Source: Massilia sp. H6
GTDB taxonomy: Bacteria > Pseudomonadota > Gammaproteobacteria > Burkholderiales > Burkholderiaceae_D
DNA: 64,000 nucleotides
Direction of reading: 5' to 3'
NCBI RefSeq assembly: GCF_024802625.1
Contig: NZ_CP103371.1
Coordinates: 806,001-870,000, forward strand
The notes beneath the pieces are model-generated. The model was not told where the DNA came from, did no database searches, and was given only the letters and a program-made list of their open reading frames with translations. The position numbers and the translations under genes are program-made. Every line of letters begins with the position of its first letter. The stretch's first letter is position 1. This document shows positions 35,812-44,156 of this stretch, in pieces.

Positions 35812-36984
35812 ATGCCGCAAAATCAAGTTGCCGTCAGCCACACTGTGCTTCGCAACGAAGCCGACGCGGGCAGTTTTCTGGCATCTGAGGTGGTCAAAAA
35901 GCTAGGGGGGCACAGCCCGGACGTGGTGATTGTCTTTGCCTCTCCCGAATTCGATTACAGAGCGCTGCTGCAGGCGATCGAGTACGGCTGCAAGCCTGGC
36001 ATCATGGTTGGCTGTTCCTCGGCCGGCGAGTTTTCTGGCTGTGATGATAGCAACGCATCGGCCTCGCTCATGGCGATCCGGGGCGAGGATATCCGCTTCA
36101 ATGCTGCGCTCGGCAAGGGCGTCAGCGTCGATCCCATGGCCGCATTGGATCAGATCATGCCAGTGTTTACTGGCGCGCAGCACGGTGATTTTCCTTATCG
36201 CTGCGCGCTGGTTCTCACGGATGCTCTTGCCGGCTACACCGACGACATGATCCACGAAATGACAGTGCGCACGGGTGGGATGTACCAGCTTTTCGGCGGC
36301 GGCGCTGCCGACGATGCGCGCTTTCAGCAGACCCATGTATTCATGGGCAGTAGCGTGCATGACGATGCGGTCGTCGTGCTTGAAATGCTGTCGAAGCGGC
36401 CGATTGGACTGGGCGTTCGCCACGGCTGGGAGCCCGCTAGCGAACCTCTGCGCGTGACTGAATCCGATGGCAACAGGGTGATCAGTCTGAACGCCATCCC
36501 GGCCGGAGACGTGTTTGCCGACCATGCCGAGCGTACAGGCCAGGTTTTCCGGCGCGACGATCCGCTTCCCTTTTTTCTTCATAACGTGATCGGCATCGAT
36601 ACCGGCGACGGCTTCAAACTGCGTGTCCCGCTCTCGCTCGGCGAGGATGGTTCGGTTTCGTGCGCGGCGGCGGTGCCCGTCGGAGCGACTGTGCACCTCA
36701 TGGTCGCGACCGCAAGCTCGGCTAGTGAAGCGGCAAGCCAGGCTTCGCAGGCGGCGCTTGGCGGCCTGCGAGGGGGGCGCCACGCGGGATCGCTCCTATT
36801 CGATTGCGCCGCCACTCGCCTGCGGCTGGGCCGGGCTTTTGGCGATGAGCTTAAGGCAGTAGCAGAGACGCTTGGCTCTGACAATTTCGCCGGCTGCAAT
36901 ACGTACGGGCAGATCGCCCGCGCGGAAGGTCAATTCTCGGGATTCCATAACTGTACTGCGATCGTTTGCGCGATTCCTGAATAG
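35812..36984 (+). CDS. FIST signal-sensing protein
   Basis: A 390-residue cytoplasmic sensor with FIST_N (about 35-225: DVVIVFASPEFDYRALLQAI, MVGCSSAGEFSG, FGGGAADDARF) followed by FIST_C (about 230-375: DPLPFFLHNVIGIDTGD, LLFDCAATRLRLGRAFGDEL and FAGCNTYGQIARAEGQF). FIST domains are thought to bind small ligands, perhaps amino acids, and work with kinases or cyclases. The next gene is a hybrid histidine kinase 7 bases downstream, so it is the likely partner. Confidence 0.93.
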   Translation: MPQNQVAVSHTVLRNEADAGSFLASEVVKKLGGHSPDVVIVFASPEFDYRALLQAIEYGCKPGIMVGCSSAGEFSGCDDSNASASLMAIRGEDIRFNAALGKGVSVDPMAALDQIMPVFTGAQHGDFPYRCALVLTDALAGYTDDMIHEMTVRTGGMYQLFGGGAADDARFQQTHVFMGSSVHDDAVVVLEMLSKRPIGLGVRHGWEPASEPLRVTESDGNRVISLNAIPAGDVFADHAERTGQVFRRDDPLPFFLHNVIGIDTGDGFKLRVPLSLGEDGSVSCAAAVPVGATVHLMVATASSASEAASQASQAALGGLRGGRHAGSLLFDCAATRLRLGRAFGDELKAVAETLGSDNFAGCNTYGQIARAEGQFSGFHNCTAIVCAIPE

Positions 36985-36991
36985 TACCTAA

Positions 36992-38662
36992 ATGATTCCG
37001 TTCGAACTCGTCGCCATTTTCACGCAGTTGCAAGCGCCCGATAGCCGTATCCAGGGCGCCGCTGCGCTGGCAGCCTATTGTGGCGCGCATCAGGTCCTCT
37101 TATTCGGCAAGGACAGCGAAATCGGGGTGTTCTTACCGGCGACCGGGCTGCCGCAAACCTTGCGCGAGGGCCGACGCTGGCAAAGTTTTTTAAGAGAGTG
37201 CGAGCAAAAGGGGCTGGCCGGGGCCTTGATGCCCGCTCCCGGCGTGGGCGAAATCATGGCCTTTGGCATGACCGACTCCGCCGCGCAGGCAACGATTGTG
37301 TTCTTGGGAAAACGTCCGCATCCGGACCAATGCGAGCAGATCCGCGCCCTTCTTCCATTGCTCGCTGCCAAGCTCGCCGTGGAGCGCATGGCCTTTGCGG
37401 CCGATGGCCATGCCGCTGCCGCGCGTGAAAGCAGTAAGCGGGCCGGGGCGCTGAACGTCGCGCTCGACGTCAACCGCCGCGAACTTCAAGAAGCTTACCG
37501 ATTGGCTGAGCGCGAACTTGCATCCCGCCGCGAGGCCGAGAGTAAGCTGCGCGACGCCGACCGCCGCAAGGACGAATTCCTGGCCATGCTCGCGCATGAA
37601 CTGCGCAATCCGCTCGCACCGATCAGCATGGCCGCCCAGATCTTGAAGATGGGCCCGGCCGATCCGGCGCGTCTACAGCAGACTGGCGCCATCATAGATC
37701 GTCAAGTACTGCATATGTCACGTCTGCTCGACGACCTGCTCGATGTCTCGCGAGTGACCCGTGGCATGGTAGTACTGTCCCAAGACCTGCACGATATGCG
37801 CGCGATTGTCGGTCAAGCCGTGGAGCAGGCGCGGCCGCTGATCGACGCGCGCGAACACTTGCTTACAGTGGACATGCCTGACGGCGAGGTGCCAGTGTTT
37901 GGCGATGGCACGCGCCTGGTCCAGATAGTGACTAACCTGCTTAACAATGCAGCCAAATACACTGAGCTTAAGGGCAACATCGAGCTCACGCTCGCCCTTC
38001 GCGGCGATGAGCTTGTGCTGGCGGTCAGCGACAACGGCATTGGTATCGACCCGGCGCTGCAGGCACACGTGTTCGAACTATTTACCCAGGGGGAGCGCGC
38101 GTCCGATCGCTCGCAGGGTGGCTTGGGACTTGGCCTGGCCCTGGTACGGAGCCTGGTTGAGCGCCACGGTGGCGCGGTCCAGGTGTCCAGTCCCGGTCCC
38201 GGCCCCCGGATGGGCAGCACATTCACGGTGGTCCTGCCGCTTGCACGTCCTGCCGTAGCTGAAACCGACGACCTTTCGATCAAGGACGTGTCTCAGGCTA
38301 GAGCGCTCGATATCCTGGTCGTGGACGATAATGAAGATGCAGCGCGGACGCTAGCGCTATTTCTTGAGGCGCATGGGCATCGAGTACGGGTAGCTTTTCG
38401 AGGCGCCGCCGCGCTGGCCATGGCCGGAGTGGATGCCCCCCAAGTCATGTTGCTTGACATCGGTCTGCCTGATATCGATGGGCGCGAGCTGGCGCGACGC
38501 ATGCGCGCCCAGAATGCGAGCGGCAACTGTACCTATATCGCCTTGACCGGCTACGGCCGCCTGGAAGACCGAGCATCGTCTCGTGCGGCGGGTTTTGATT
38601 ATCACCTGACCAAGCCGGTAAATCCGGTCGAGCTGGCGCAGCTGCTCGGGTCCCTGCCTTGA
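36992..38662 (+). CDS. Hybrid sensor histidine kinase/response regulator
   Basis: A 556-residue soluble kinase: an N-terminal GAF-like sensor (about 1-140), a short coiled linker (about 145-200, RELQEAYRLAERELASRREAES), HisKA with the phosphoacceptor in FLAMLAHELRNPLAP, HATPase_c with NLLNNAAKYT, DNGIGIDP and GGLGLGLALV, and a C-terminal receiver with LVVDDNEDA, the Asp of MLLDIGLPD, and ALTGYGRLED. No membrane segment is present, so the signal is probably passed by the FIST protein encoded directly upstream. Output from the receiver is unknown; no DNA-binding domain is attached. Confidence 0.93.
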   Translation: MIPFELVAIFTQLQAPDSRIQGAAALAAYCGAHQVLLFGKDSEIGVFLPATGLPQTLREGRRWQSFLRECEQKGLAGALMPAPGVGEIMAFGMTDSAAQATIVFLGKRPHPDQCEQIRALLPLLAAKLAVERMAFAADGHAAAARESSKRAGALNVALDVNRRELQEAYRLAERELASRREAESKLRDADRRKDEFLAMLAHELRNPLAPISMAAQILKMGPADPARLQQTGAIIDRQVLHMSRLLDDLLDVSRVTRGMVVLSQDLHDMRAIVGQAVEQARPLIDAREHLLTVDMPDGEVPVFGDGTRLVQIVTNLLNNAAKYTELKGNIELTLALRGDELVLAVSDNGIGIDPALQAHVFELFTQGERASDRSQGGLGLGLALVRSLVERHGGAVQVSSPGPGPRMGSTFTVVLPLARPAVAETDDLSIKDVSQARALDILVVDDNEDAARTLALFLEAHGHRVRVAFRGAAALAMAGVDAPQVMLLDIGLPDIDGRELARRMRAQNASGNCTYIALTGYGRLEDRASSRAAGFDYHLTKPVNPVELAQLLGSLP

Positions 38663-38676
38663 CATCGCCCGGCCTC

Positions 38677-38795
38677 TATTGAATTGGCTCGCGCCCGAAC
38701 GCAGTGCCAGCTCCACGCCACCCTGGCGCGCCCAGCTCGAGACCGCGGCTGCGGCCGGGCGCAATGGGGCGTACCAGGAGGAGCGTCAAGAATCG
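38677..38795 (+). pseudogene. 3' remnant of an mscS-like channel gene
   Basis: In the frame that starts at 38679 the bases encode PERSASSTPPWRAQLETAAAA followed by GRNGAYQEERQ, nearly the same as the C-terminal tail of the MscS gene at 62823-63866 (PEGSAGTRPRWRAQLEDAAAA, GRDGEHQEQR). By eye about 51 of 60 bases match from 38726 against 63800-63860. Nothing of the channel domain is present and the stop codon is changed, so it is a decayed fragment. Confidence 0.7.
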
Positions 38796-39099
38796 ACGCG
38801 CCGTTCTGGCTGCGCACGAATTCGCATATTGGAGGTGCGCGCCCGCCTGCGCCAGCAGTGAGGCCACATGTCAAGCGCCGATGAACGCAGCTGCCTGTAA
38901 TGCCTGGTCATGTTCCGTTCAAAACGCCGATCTTGTCGCAGCGCGGCTTCATCGGGATTGTCGCACGGCCCGGTTGATCGGCCTGCACCACGCCGCCCTG
39001 CGCTTCTCTGTACGCCGCCAACACGCACGCAGCACCCATCCGTTGCTTATTGACATCCCTGCTATTGACGTGGAGCCGGCAGTGCCAATTGCAATATAT

Positions 39100-39118
39100 A
39101 ATGCAAATGATTCGCATT
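39100..39118 (+). promoter_or_regulatory. Fur-box-like operator before the TonB receptor gene
   Basis: A 19-base near-palindrome with arms AATGC / GCATT around AAATGATTC overlaps a -10 candidate TATAAT (39097-39102) and lies 53 bases before the receptor start. Fur with Fe2+ would block transcription here when iron is plentiful. The remainder of 38796-39171 holds no gene. Confidence 0.7.
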
Positions 39119-39171
39119 AAGAATTTCTCTCATTTGCGAAGCGCGAACGCACTCAAGCCACACTGCACCCA

Positions 39172-41295
39172 ATGACCACTTGCAACAACAACCCCCGCAT
39201 CCTCCGTACAACGCTCCGTCCACTGATCCTCGCTGTCCTGACCGTCTGCGCGTCCGTCGTATCGGCACAGGCCCAGAACACCGAGTCAGGTGAAATCGCC
39301 GTTCCCAGTGTGCGCGTGATTGGCTCCGCTGCCAATTTGCCCATGATCGCCGGTGCCGGCCAGATCATTGACGCCAAGACCCTGGAAACCAGCCGAGTAT
39401 TTACCGCCAACGAAGCGCTGCGCAAAGTGGCTGGCGTAAATGTGCGAGATGAGGAAGGTTTCGGCCTGCGCCCGAATATCGGCATGCGCGGCCTGAACCC
39501 AACCCGCTCGACCAAGGTGACGCTGTTGGAAGATGGCATTCCGCTAGCCTACGCGCCGTACGGCGACAACGCCAGTTACTACCATCCGAACGTCGACCGC
39601 ATACAGCGCATCGAGGTACTGAAAGGCGCTGGCTCGCTGCTGTTCGGCCCGCAGACCGTCTCTGGCGTGATCAACTACGTTACTGCGGCGCCGCCGATGG
39701 CGCCGGGAGGCTATGTCCAGGGCACCGTGGGCAACCGCGACTACGCCAACGGCAAGGTGCGCCTCGGCGGGCATGGCGCAGTCCTCGAATACTCGCGCAA
39801 GGAGGGCGAGGGTGCCCGTGACAACAATGAGCACAAGGTCGACGACCTGAACGTCAAGTACGTGCTCGAACTGGGCACCAACCACGTGCTGACCCTGCGC
39901 GCCAACCACCAGCGCGAGGACTCAAAGGTCACCTATTCGGGCCTGACCCAGGCCGAGTACGACCGCTTTGGGGCGCGCTACAATCCGTTCAAAAACGACC
40001 GTTTCGAGACTGCGCGCACCGGCCTGTCGGTTACCCAGGAATGGGAGTTCGGCCCCGGCAACACGTTGCAGACCAATGTCTACTACTCGAAGTTCGACCG
40101 CGACTGGTGGCGCCAGGCCAGCAACAGCCAGGACGCGCAGTGTGGCGCAGCCTTCAACGCTGCCCGCCTGGCCGGCAGCGTCGTCGACCCGGATCAGTGC
40201 GACTCGGTGCAAGGCCGCCTGCGCAATTACGAGACCTGGGGTGTCGAGCCGCGCCTGAACGTCAGGCATGCAATGGGAGAACTGCAGGCCGGCGTGCGCA
40301 TCCACGGCGAAGAACAGCAGCGCCGCCAGATCAACGGCAAGTCGCCATTGGCACGCACTGGCACCCTTGCCGAATCGAACCTTCGCGAAACCCGCGCCTA
40401 TTCAGCGTTCCTCTCGAACCGTTTCAATTTCGGCGCGCTTGATATCACCCCGATCGTGCGCCATGAGCGGATCGAGGCTGAGCGCACCAATCGCCTGAGC
40501 GGCGCGAACGGCGCGTCGACAGTCGAGGCCTGGATGCCTGGCGTCGGCCTGACCTGGAACCCGAGCTCGTCGCTGACCGTCTTCTCCAGCCTGCACAAGG
40601 GCTTTGCGCCGCAGCGTGTGGAAGACCTGGTAGGCAATGCCGGCACCGTGACCGAGGTGCCGGAAGAGCACTCGGCAAACTTCGAAGCCGGCCTGCGCGG
40701 TCAGCCGTGGACCGGCTCCAGCTTCCAGGTGGCCTACTTCAGGAACGATTACCGCAACCTCATCGCGGTTGGCTCGATCGCCGGCAATAGCACCCCGCTG
40801 TCGAATGGCCGGGCGCTGTTCTCTGGCCTCGAGGTATCTGGCCAGTCTGACCTGGGCAGGGGCATGTACGGACGCATGGCCTGGACCTGGCTGCCGATCG
40901 CGAAACAGGACGAGGCGTTCCGCAGCGTCGCGACCCGCGCGGTTATTGCCGGCAGTGCCGCCGGCAAGCGCCAGCCCTACGCGCCCAAGCACACGCTGAC
41001 CTTGGCGGCCGGCATAGAGGCAGGTAGCTTGCGCACCGAACTCGAAGCGCAGCACGTGGGCCAGCAGTTCAGCGACTTCGCCAACACCGTGGCAGCATCG
41101 GCAGACGGGCAGACCGGACGGATCGGGTCGTACACAGTATTGAACGCGTCGGTCAACTATCGCTTTTCTGGCGCATATACCGCCTTCGTCACCGTGAAGA
41201 ACCTGGCCGACAAGGAGTATATCGTCGACCGTACCCGTGGCATCCTGACCAGCATGCCGCGCCTGGTACAGGCCGGATTGCGCTACAACTTCTAA
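39172..41295 (+). CDS. TonB-dependent ferric-siderophore type receptor (FecA-like)
   Basis: A 707-residue outer-membrane receptor. Signal peptide (LILAVLTVCASVVSAQAQ), plug domain at about 55-160 (VFTANEALRKVAGVNVRDEEGFGLRPNIGMRG, TLLEDGIPLAYAPYGDNASYYHP, RIEVLKGAGSLLFGPQTVSG), then a 22-strand beta barrel that ends with aromatic Phe (LRYNF). It takes up iron chelates using TonB energy. The 5' region carries a Fur-like box, and an Fe3+ ABC-type binding protein follows. Substrate (citrate, siderophore or haem) cannot be told from sequence. Confidence 0.93.
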   Translation: MTTCNNNPRILRTTLRPLILAVLTVCASVVSAQAQNTESGEIAVPSVRVIGSAANLPMIAGAGQIIDAKTLETSRVFTANEALRKVAGVNVRDEEGFGLRPNIGMRGLNPTRSTKVTLLEDGIPLAYAPYGDNASYYHPNVDRIQRIEVLKGAGSLLFGPQTVSGVINYVTAAPPMAPGGYVQGTVGNRDYANGKVRLGGHGAVLEYSRKEGEGARDNNEHKVDDLNVKYVLELGTNHVLTLRANHQREDSKVTYSGLTQAEYDRFGARYNPFKNDRFETARTGLSVTQEWEFGPGNTLQTNVYYSKFDRDWWRQASNSQDAQCGAAFNAARLAGSVVDPDQCDSVQGRLRNYETWGVEPRLNVRHAMGELQAGVRIHGEEQQRRQINGKSPLARTGTLAESNLRETRAYSAFLSNRFNFGALDITPIVRHERIEAERTNRLSGANGASTVEAWMPGVGLTWNPSSSLTVFSSLHKGFAPQRVEDLVGNAGTVTEVPEEHSANFEAGLRGQPWTGSSFQVAYFRNDYRNLIAVGSIAGNSTPLSNGRALFSGLEVSGQSDLGRGMYGRMAWTWLPIAKQDEAFRSVATRAVIAGSAAGKRQPYAPKHTLTLAAGIEAGSLRTELEAQHVGQQFSDFANTVAASADGQTGRIGSYTVLNASVNYRFSGAYTAFVTVKNLADKEYIVDRTRGILTSMPRLVQAGLRYNF

Positions 41296-41299
41296 TCCC

Positions 41300-41327
41300 G
41301 ATGGCGCCCCTGTGCGCCGTCATTTTT
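41300..41327 (+). terminator. Intrinsic terminator-like hairpin between receptor and binding-protein genes
   Basis: An 8-bp stem (300-307 with 314-321, offset 41000; one G-T pair), loop CCCTGT, followed by A and five T, then a second T run. It sits 5 bases after the receptor stop and 14 before the binding-protein start, so it could attenuate read-through. Confidence 0.7.
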
Positions 41328-41340
41328 AATTTTTGAGATT

Positions 41341-42360
41341 ATGAAATCCGTGAAACTCTCGACTATTGCCTTACTGTACGTGTGTGCGTCCGGCGCTGTG
41401 CACGCGCAAGAAAAGGTGCTGAACCTGTATTCGGCACGCCATTACCAGACCGATGAGGCGCTGTATAGCGACTTCACCAAGCAGACCGGCATCAAGATCA
41501 ACCGCATCGAAGCTGGCGAGAACGAGCTACTCGAGCGCATCAAGAACGAAGGCGCCAACTCCCCGGCCGACGTGTTCCTGACCGTGGATGCGGCGCGCCT
41601 GGCGAAGGCCGACGAACTGAACCTGTTCGGCAAAGTCAATTCCAAGCTGCTGGAGGCGCGTATTCCGGCCCACCTGCGCACCGAGGAATGGATCGCGTTT
41701 TCCACGCGCGCGCGCTTAATCGTGTACAACAAGCAAGCTGTCGCCCCCGCCGACGTGCAAAACTACGAAGACCTGGCAAACCCCAAGCTGGCCGGCAAGG
41801 TCTGCGTGCGTTCGGGCTCGCACCCATACAACCTGTCGCTCGGCGCCTCGCTGCTCGATCGCCTGGGCGAGAATAAAACCGAAGCCTGGGCCAAGGGCCT
41901 GGTTGCCAACTTCGCCCGCGCCCCCAAGGGCGGTGACACCGACCAGATCAAGTCGGTAGCGGCAGGCGAGTGCGGCGTGGCCATCGCCAACTCCTACTAC
42001 CTGGCGCGCATGCTGCGCTCGACCAAGCCGGAAGACAAGAAGGTAATGGAATCGATCGGCGTGGTATGGCCGAACCAGAAAACCAGCGGCGCGCACATCA
42101 ACGTGTCCGGTGGCGGCATGCTCAGGCACGCGCCGAACAAGCTGGCGGCGGTCAAGTTCCTGGAATACCTGGCATCGGACCAGGCCCAGGTGTATTTCGC
42201 TGACGGAAACAACGAGTGGCCAGTGGTTGCCACGGTGAAGCCGCAGAACCCGGCGCTCGAAGCGCTCGGCAAATACAAGGCCGAGACCATCAATGTCGGT
42301 ACGTTGGGTAAGCTGCAGGCCAGGGTGCAGAAGATCTACGACCGGGCCGGCTGGAAGTAA
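41341..42360 (+). CDS. fbpA: Fe(III) ABC transporter periplasmic binding protein
   Basis: A 339-residue FbpA/FutA-type protein: signal peptide (TIALLYVCASGAVHAQ), then VLNLYSARHYQTDEALYSDFTKQTGI, GANSPADVFLTVDAARL, and the tyrosine pair at NSYYLARML which in FbpA binds Fe3+. LNLYSARHY supplies the early Tyr/His ligands. It delivers iron from the periplasm to the permease. It follows the receptor across a terminator-like hairpin and ends in its own terminator at 42396-42428. The permease for this system is on the opposite strand just downstream. Confidence 0.93.
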   Translation: MKSVKLSTIALLYVCASGAVHAQEKVLNLYSARHYQTDEALYSDFTKQTGIKINRIEAGENELLERIKNEGANSPADVFLTVDAARLAKADELNLFGKVNSKLLEARIPAHLRTEEWIAFSTRARLIVYNKQAVAPADVQNYEDLANPKLAGKVCVRSGSHPYNLSLGASLLDRLGENKTEAWAKGLVANFARAPKGGDTDQIKSVAAGECGVAIANSYYLARMLRSTKPEDKKVMESIGVVWPNQKTSGAHINVSGGGMLRHAPNKLAAVKFLEYLASDQAQVYFADGNNEWPVVATVKPQNPALEALGKYKAETINVGTLGKLQARVQKIYDRAGWK

Positions 42361-42395
42361 TCCACACGCCGATGCGATCGGCGCACCGTATCAAG

Positions 42396-42428
42396 AGCCT
42401 GCTCCGTTAAACCGGGGCAGGCTATTTT
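42396..42428 (+). terminator. Intrinsic terminator after the Fe(III) binding-protein gene
   Basis: A 10-bp stem (396-405 with 414-423, offset 42000; one G-T pair), 8-base loop, followed by ATTTTC. It lies between the converging binding-protein and permease genes. Confidence 0.75.
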
Positions 42429-44071
42429 CACTTGGAGTGGCGGTCGCGCGCAATCTGGCGCGAAATCAGCAGCAGCGGCAACAGGCCCACCGCCACGATG
42501 GTCAGCGCTGGCGTGGCCGCTTCGATCAGCCGCTCGTCAGACGCGAGCATATAGGCTTGCGTGGCCAGGGTATCGAAGTTAAACGGGCGCATCACCAAGG
42601 TGGCTGGCAATTCCTTCATCACGTCGACGAAGACCAGCAAGCCGGCCGTCAGCAGACTGCCACGCACCAGCGGCAAGTGGATCTTCCACAGTGTGGCGCC
42701 ATGGCCGTAGCCAAGCGAACGCGCGGCGTCGTCCATGCTCGGTTTGACCTTGGTGAGGCCCGCCTCCACCGCCTGCAGCGAGACGGTCAGGAAGCGCACC
42801 AGGTAGGCGTACACCAGTGCGGCAATGCCGCCAGTGAGCAGCAGGCCGGGATGACGGCCCGTGAGTTCGGCGATGGCCACACCAAGCCAGGTATCGAGGC
42901 GCGTGACTGGGATCAGCACGCCAACCGCGATGACCGAGCCGGGCAGGGCGTAACCCAGGCCAACAATGCGCGTCACCACGCGCGGCAGCAGATGGCGGCT
43001 GGCCCGCACCGCGTAGGCCAGCAGCAGGGAGATTGCGACCGCTGCGACTGCCGTGCCCAGCGCCAGCACGAAGCTGTTGCGGCCCAACTGCACGAAGCGC
43101 GCGCCGAACTGGGCGTCGCCGCCGGTGAATGACATGTGCAGCAGGGTACCCACCGGGATCAGCAGACCGAGCGTCAGCGGCAGTGCGCACACCAGTACGG
43201 CGCCCAGCGCGCGCAGGCCATGCAGACGCTGCGGCGGCGTGTTGCGGCGCTGCGCGCCGGTGACGTGAAAGCGCGCCCGCCCGCGGCTGAAGCGTTCCAG
43301 CACCACCACCACTGCTACGAAGGCCAGTAGCACGGCGGACAGCTGGGCCGCCGCCACCCGGTCGCCAAACGAAAACCAGGCGCGGTAGATGCCGGTGGTG
43401 AAGGTCTGAACGCCAAAGTACGATACCGCGCCGTAATCGGCCAAGGTTTCCATCAGAGCAAGCGAGGTGCCAGCAACAATCGCTGGTCGCGCCATTGGCA
43501 GCGAGATGCGGTAAAAACTCCGCCACGGCCCCAGGCCAAGCGATCGACCGACTTCCACCATGCTGCTGGCGCGCTCGAGAAAAGCGGCACGCGCCAGCAG
43601 GTAGACATAGGGGTAGAACACGAATATGAACATCAGCAGGGCGCCACCACTGGTGCGGATGTCAGGAAGGCGAAATTGCGATGGCTTGATGCCCAGGCCC
43701 TCGCGCATCCAGGTTTGCACCGGCCCGACGAACTGCAGCAGGTCGGTATAGGTGTACGCCATCACGTAGGCGGGTACCGCCAGCGGCAGGATCAGCGCCC
43801 ATTCGAACAAGCGGCGTCCGGGAAAGTCGGTCATGCTGACCAGCCAGGCAGTCGGCACGCCGACCAGAATCACGCCCACCGATACGCCGAGGCAGAGCAT
43901 TAGCGTGGTAGCCACATACTCGGTCAGCACGGTATCGACCAGGTGGCGCCACACTTCATTGGTTCCCCCGACCAGCAGACTGCCCACGATACTGAAGATC
44001 GGCAGGGCGATCAGCAGCGCGACCGTAAACGCCTGTACGGTGAGGAAAGACCAGCCGGATTTGTTGGACAT
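42428..44071 (-). CDS. fbpB: Fe(III) ABC transporter permease
   Basis: A 547-residue permease with about 12 membrane segments in two BPD_transp_1 halves (FbpB/SfuB type). Each half carries an EAA-type loop: EVGRSLGLGPWRSFYRISLPMARPAI in the first and DAARSLGYGHGATLWKIHLPLVRGSL in the second, the sites that meet the ATPase. It moves Fe3+ into the cytoplasm. Unlike the usual fbpABC order, it is transcribed away from the ATPase gene and toward the binding-protein gene. Its promoter lies in the 85 bases before it, which hold a Fur-like box. Confidence 0.93.
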   Translation of the reverse strand: MSNKSGWSFLTVQAFTVALLIALPIFSIVGSLLVGGTNEVWRHLVDTVLTEYVATTLMLCLGVSVGVILVGVPTAWLVSMTDFPGRRLFEWALILPLAVPAYVMAYTYTDLLQFVGPVQTWMREGLGIKPSQFRLPDIRTSGGALLMFIFVFYPYVYLLARAAFLERASSMVEVGRSLGLGPWRSFYRISLPMARPAIVAGTSLALMETLADYGAVSYFGVQTFTTGIYRAWFSFGDRVAAAQLSAVLLAFVAVVVVLERFSRGRARFHVTGAQRRNTPPQRLHGLRALGAVLVCALPLTLGLLIPVGTLLHMSFTGGDAQFGARFVQLGRNSFVLALGTAVAAVAISLLLAYAVRASRHLLPRVVTRIVGLGYALPGSVIAVGVLIPVTRLDTWLGVAIAELTGRHPGLLLTGGIAALVYAYLVRFLTVSLQAVEAGLTKVKPSMDDAARSLGYGHGATLWKIHLPLVRGSLLTAGLLVFVDVMKELPATLVMRPFNFDTLATQAYMLASDERLIEAATPALTIVAVGLLPLLLISRQIARDRHSK

Positions 44072-44114
44072 CGTGAGGAAGAATGGCGCTGCGCGGCGTC
44101 AGGTGAGTGCTGTT

Positions 44115-44133
44115 GAGAATGAGAATTATAATG
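44115..44133. promoter_or_regulatory. Fur-box-like operator between permease and ATPase genes
   Basis: GAGAATGAGAATTATAATG matches 14 of 19 positions of the classic Fur consensus by eye. It sits in the 85-base gap between the divergent permease (start 44071) and ATPase (start 44157) genes, so Fur bound here could repress both. Confidence 0.8.
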
Positions 44134-44156
44134 GATGCCCTTTATGGAGTTGCCCT

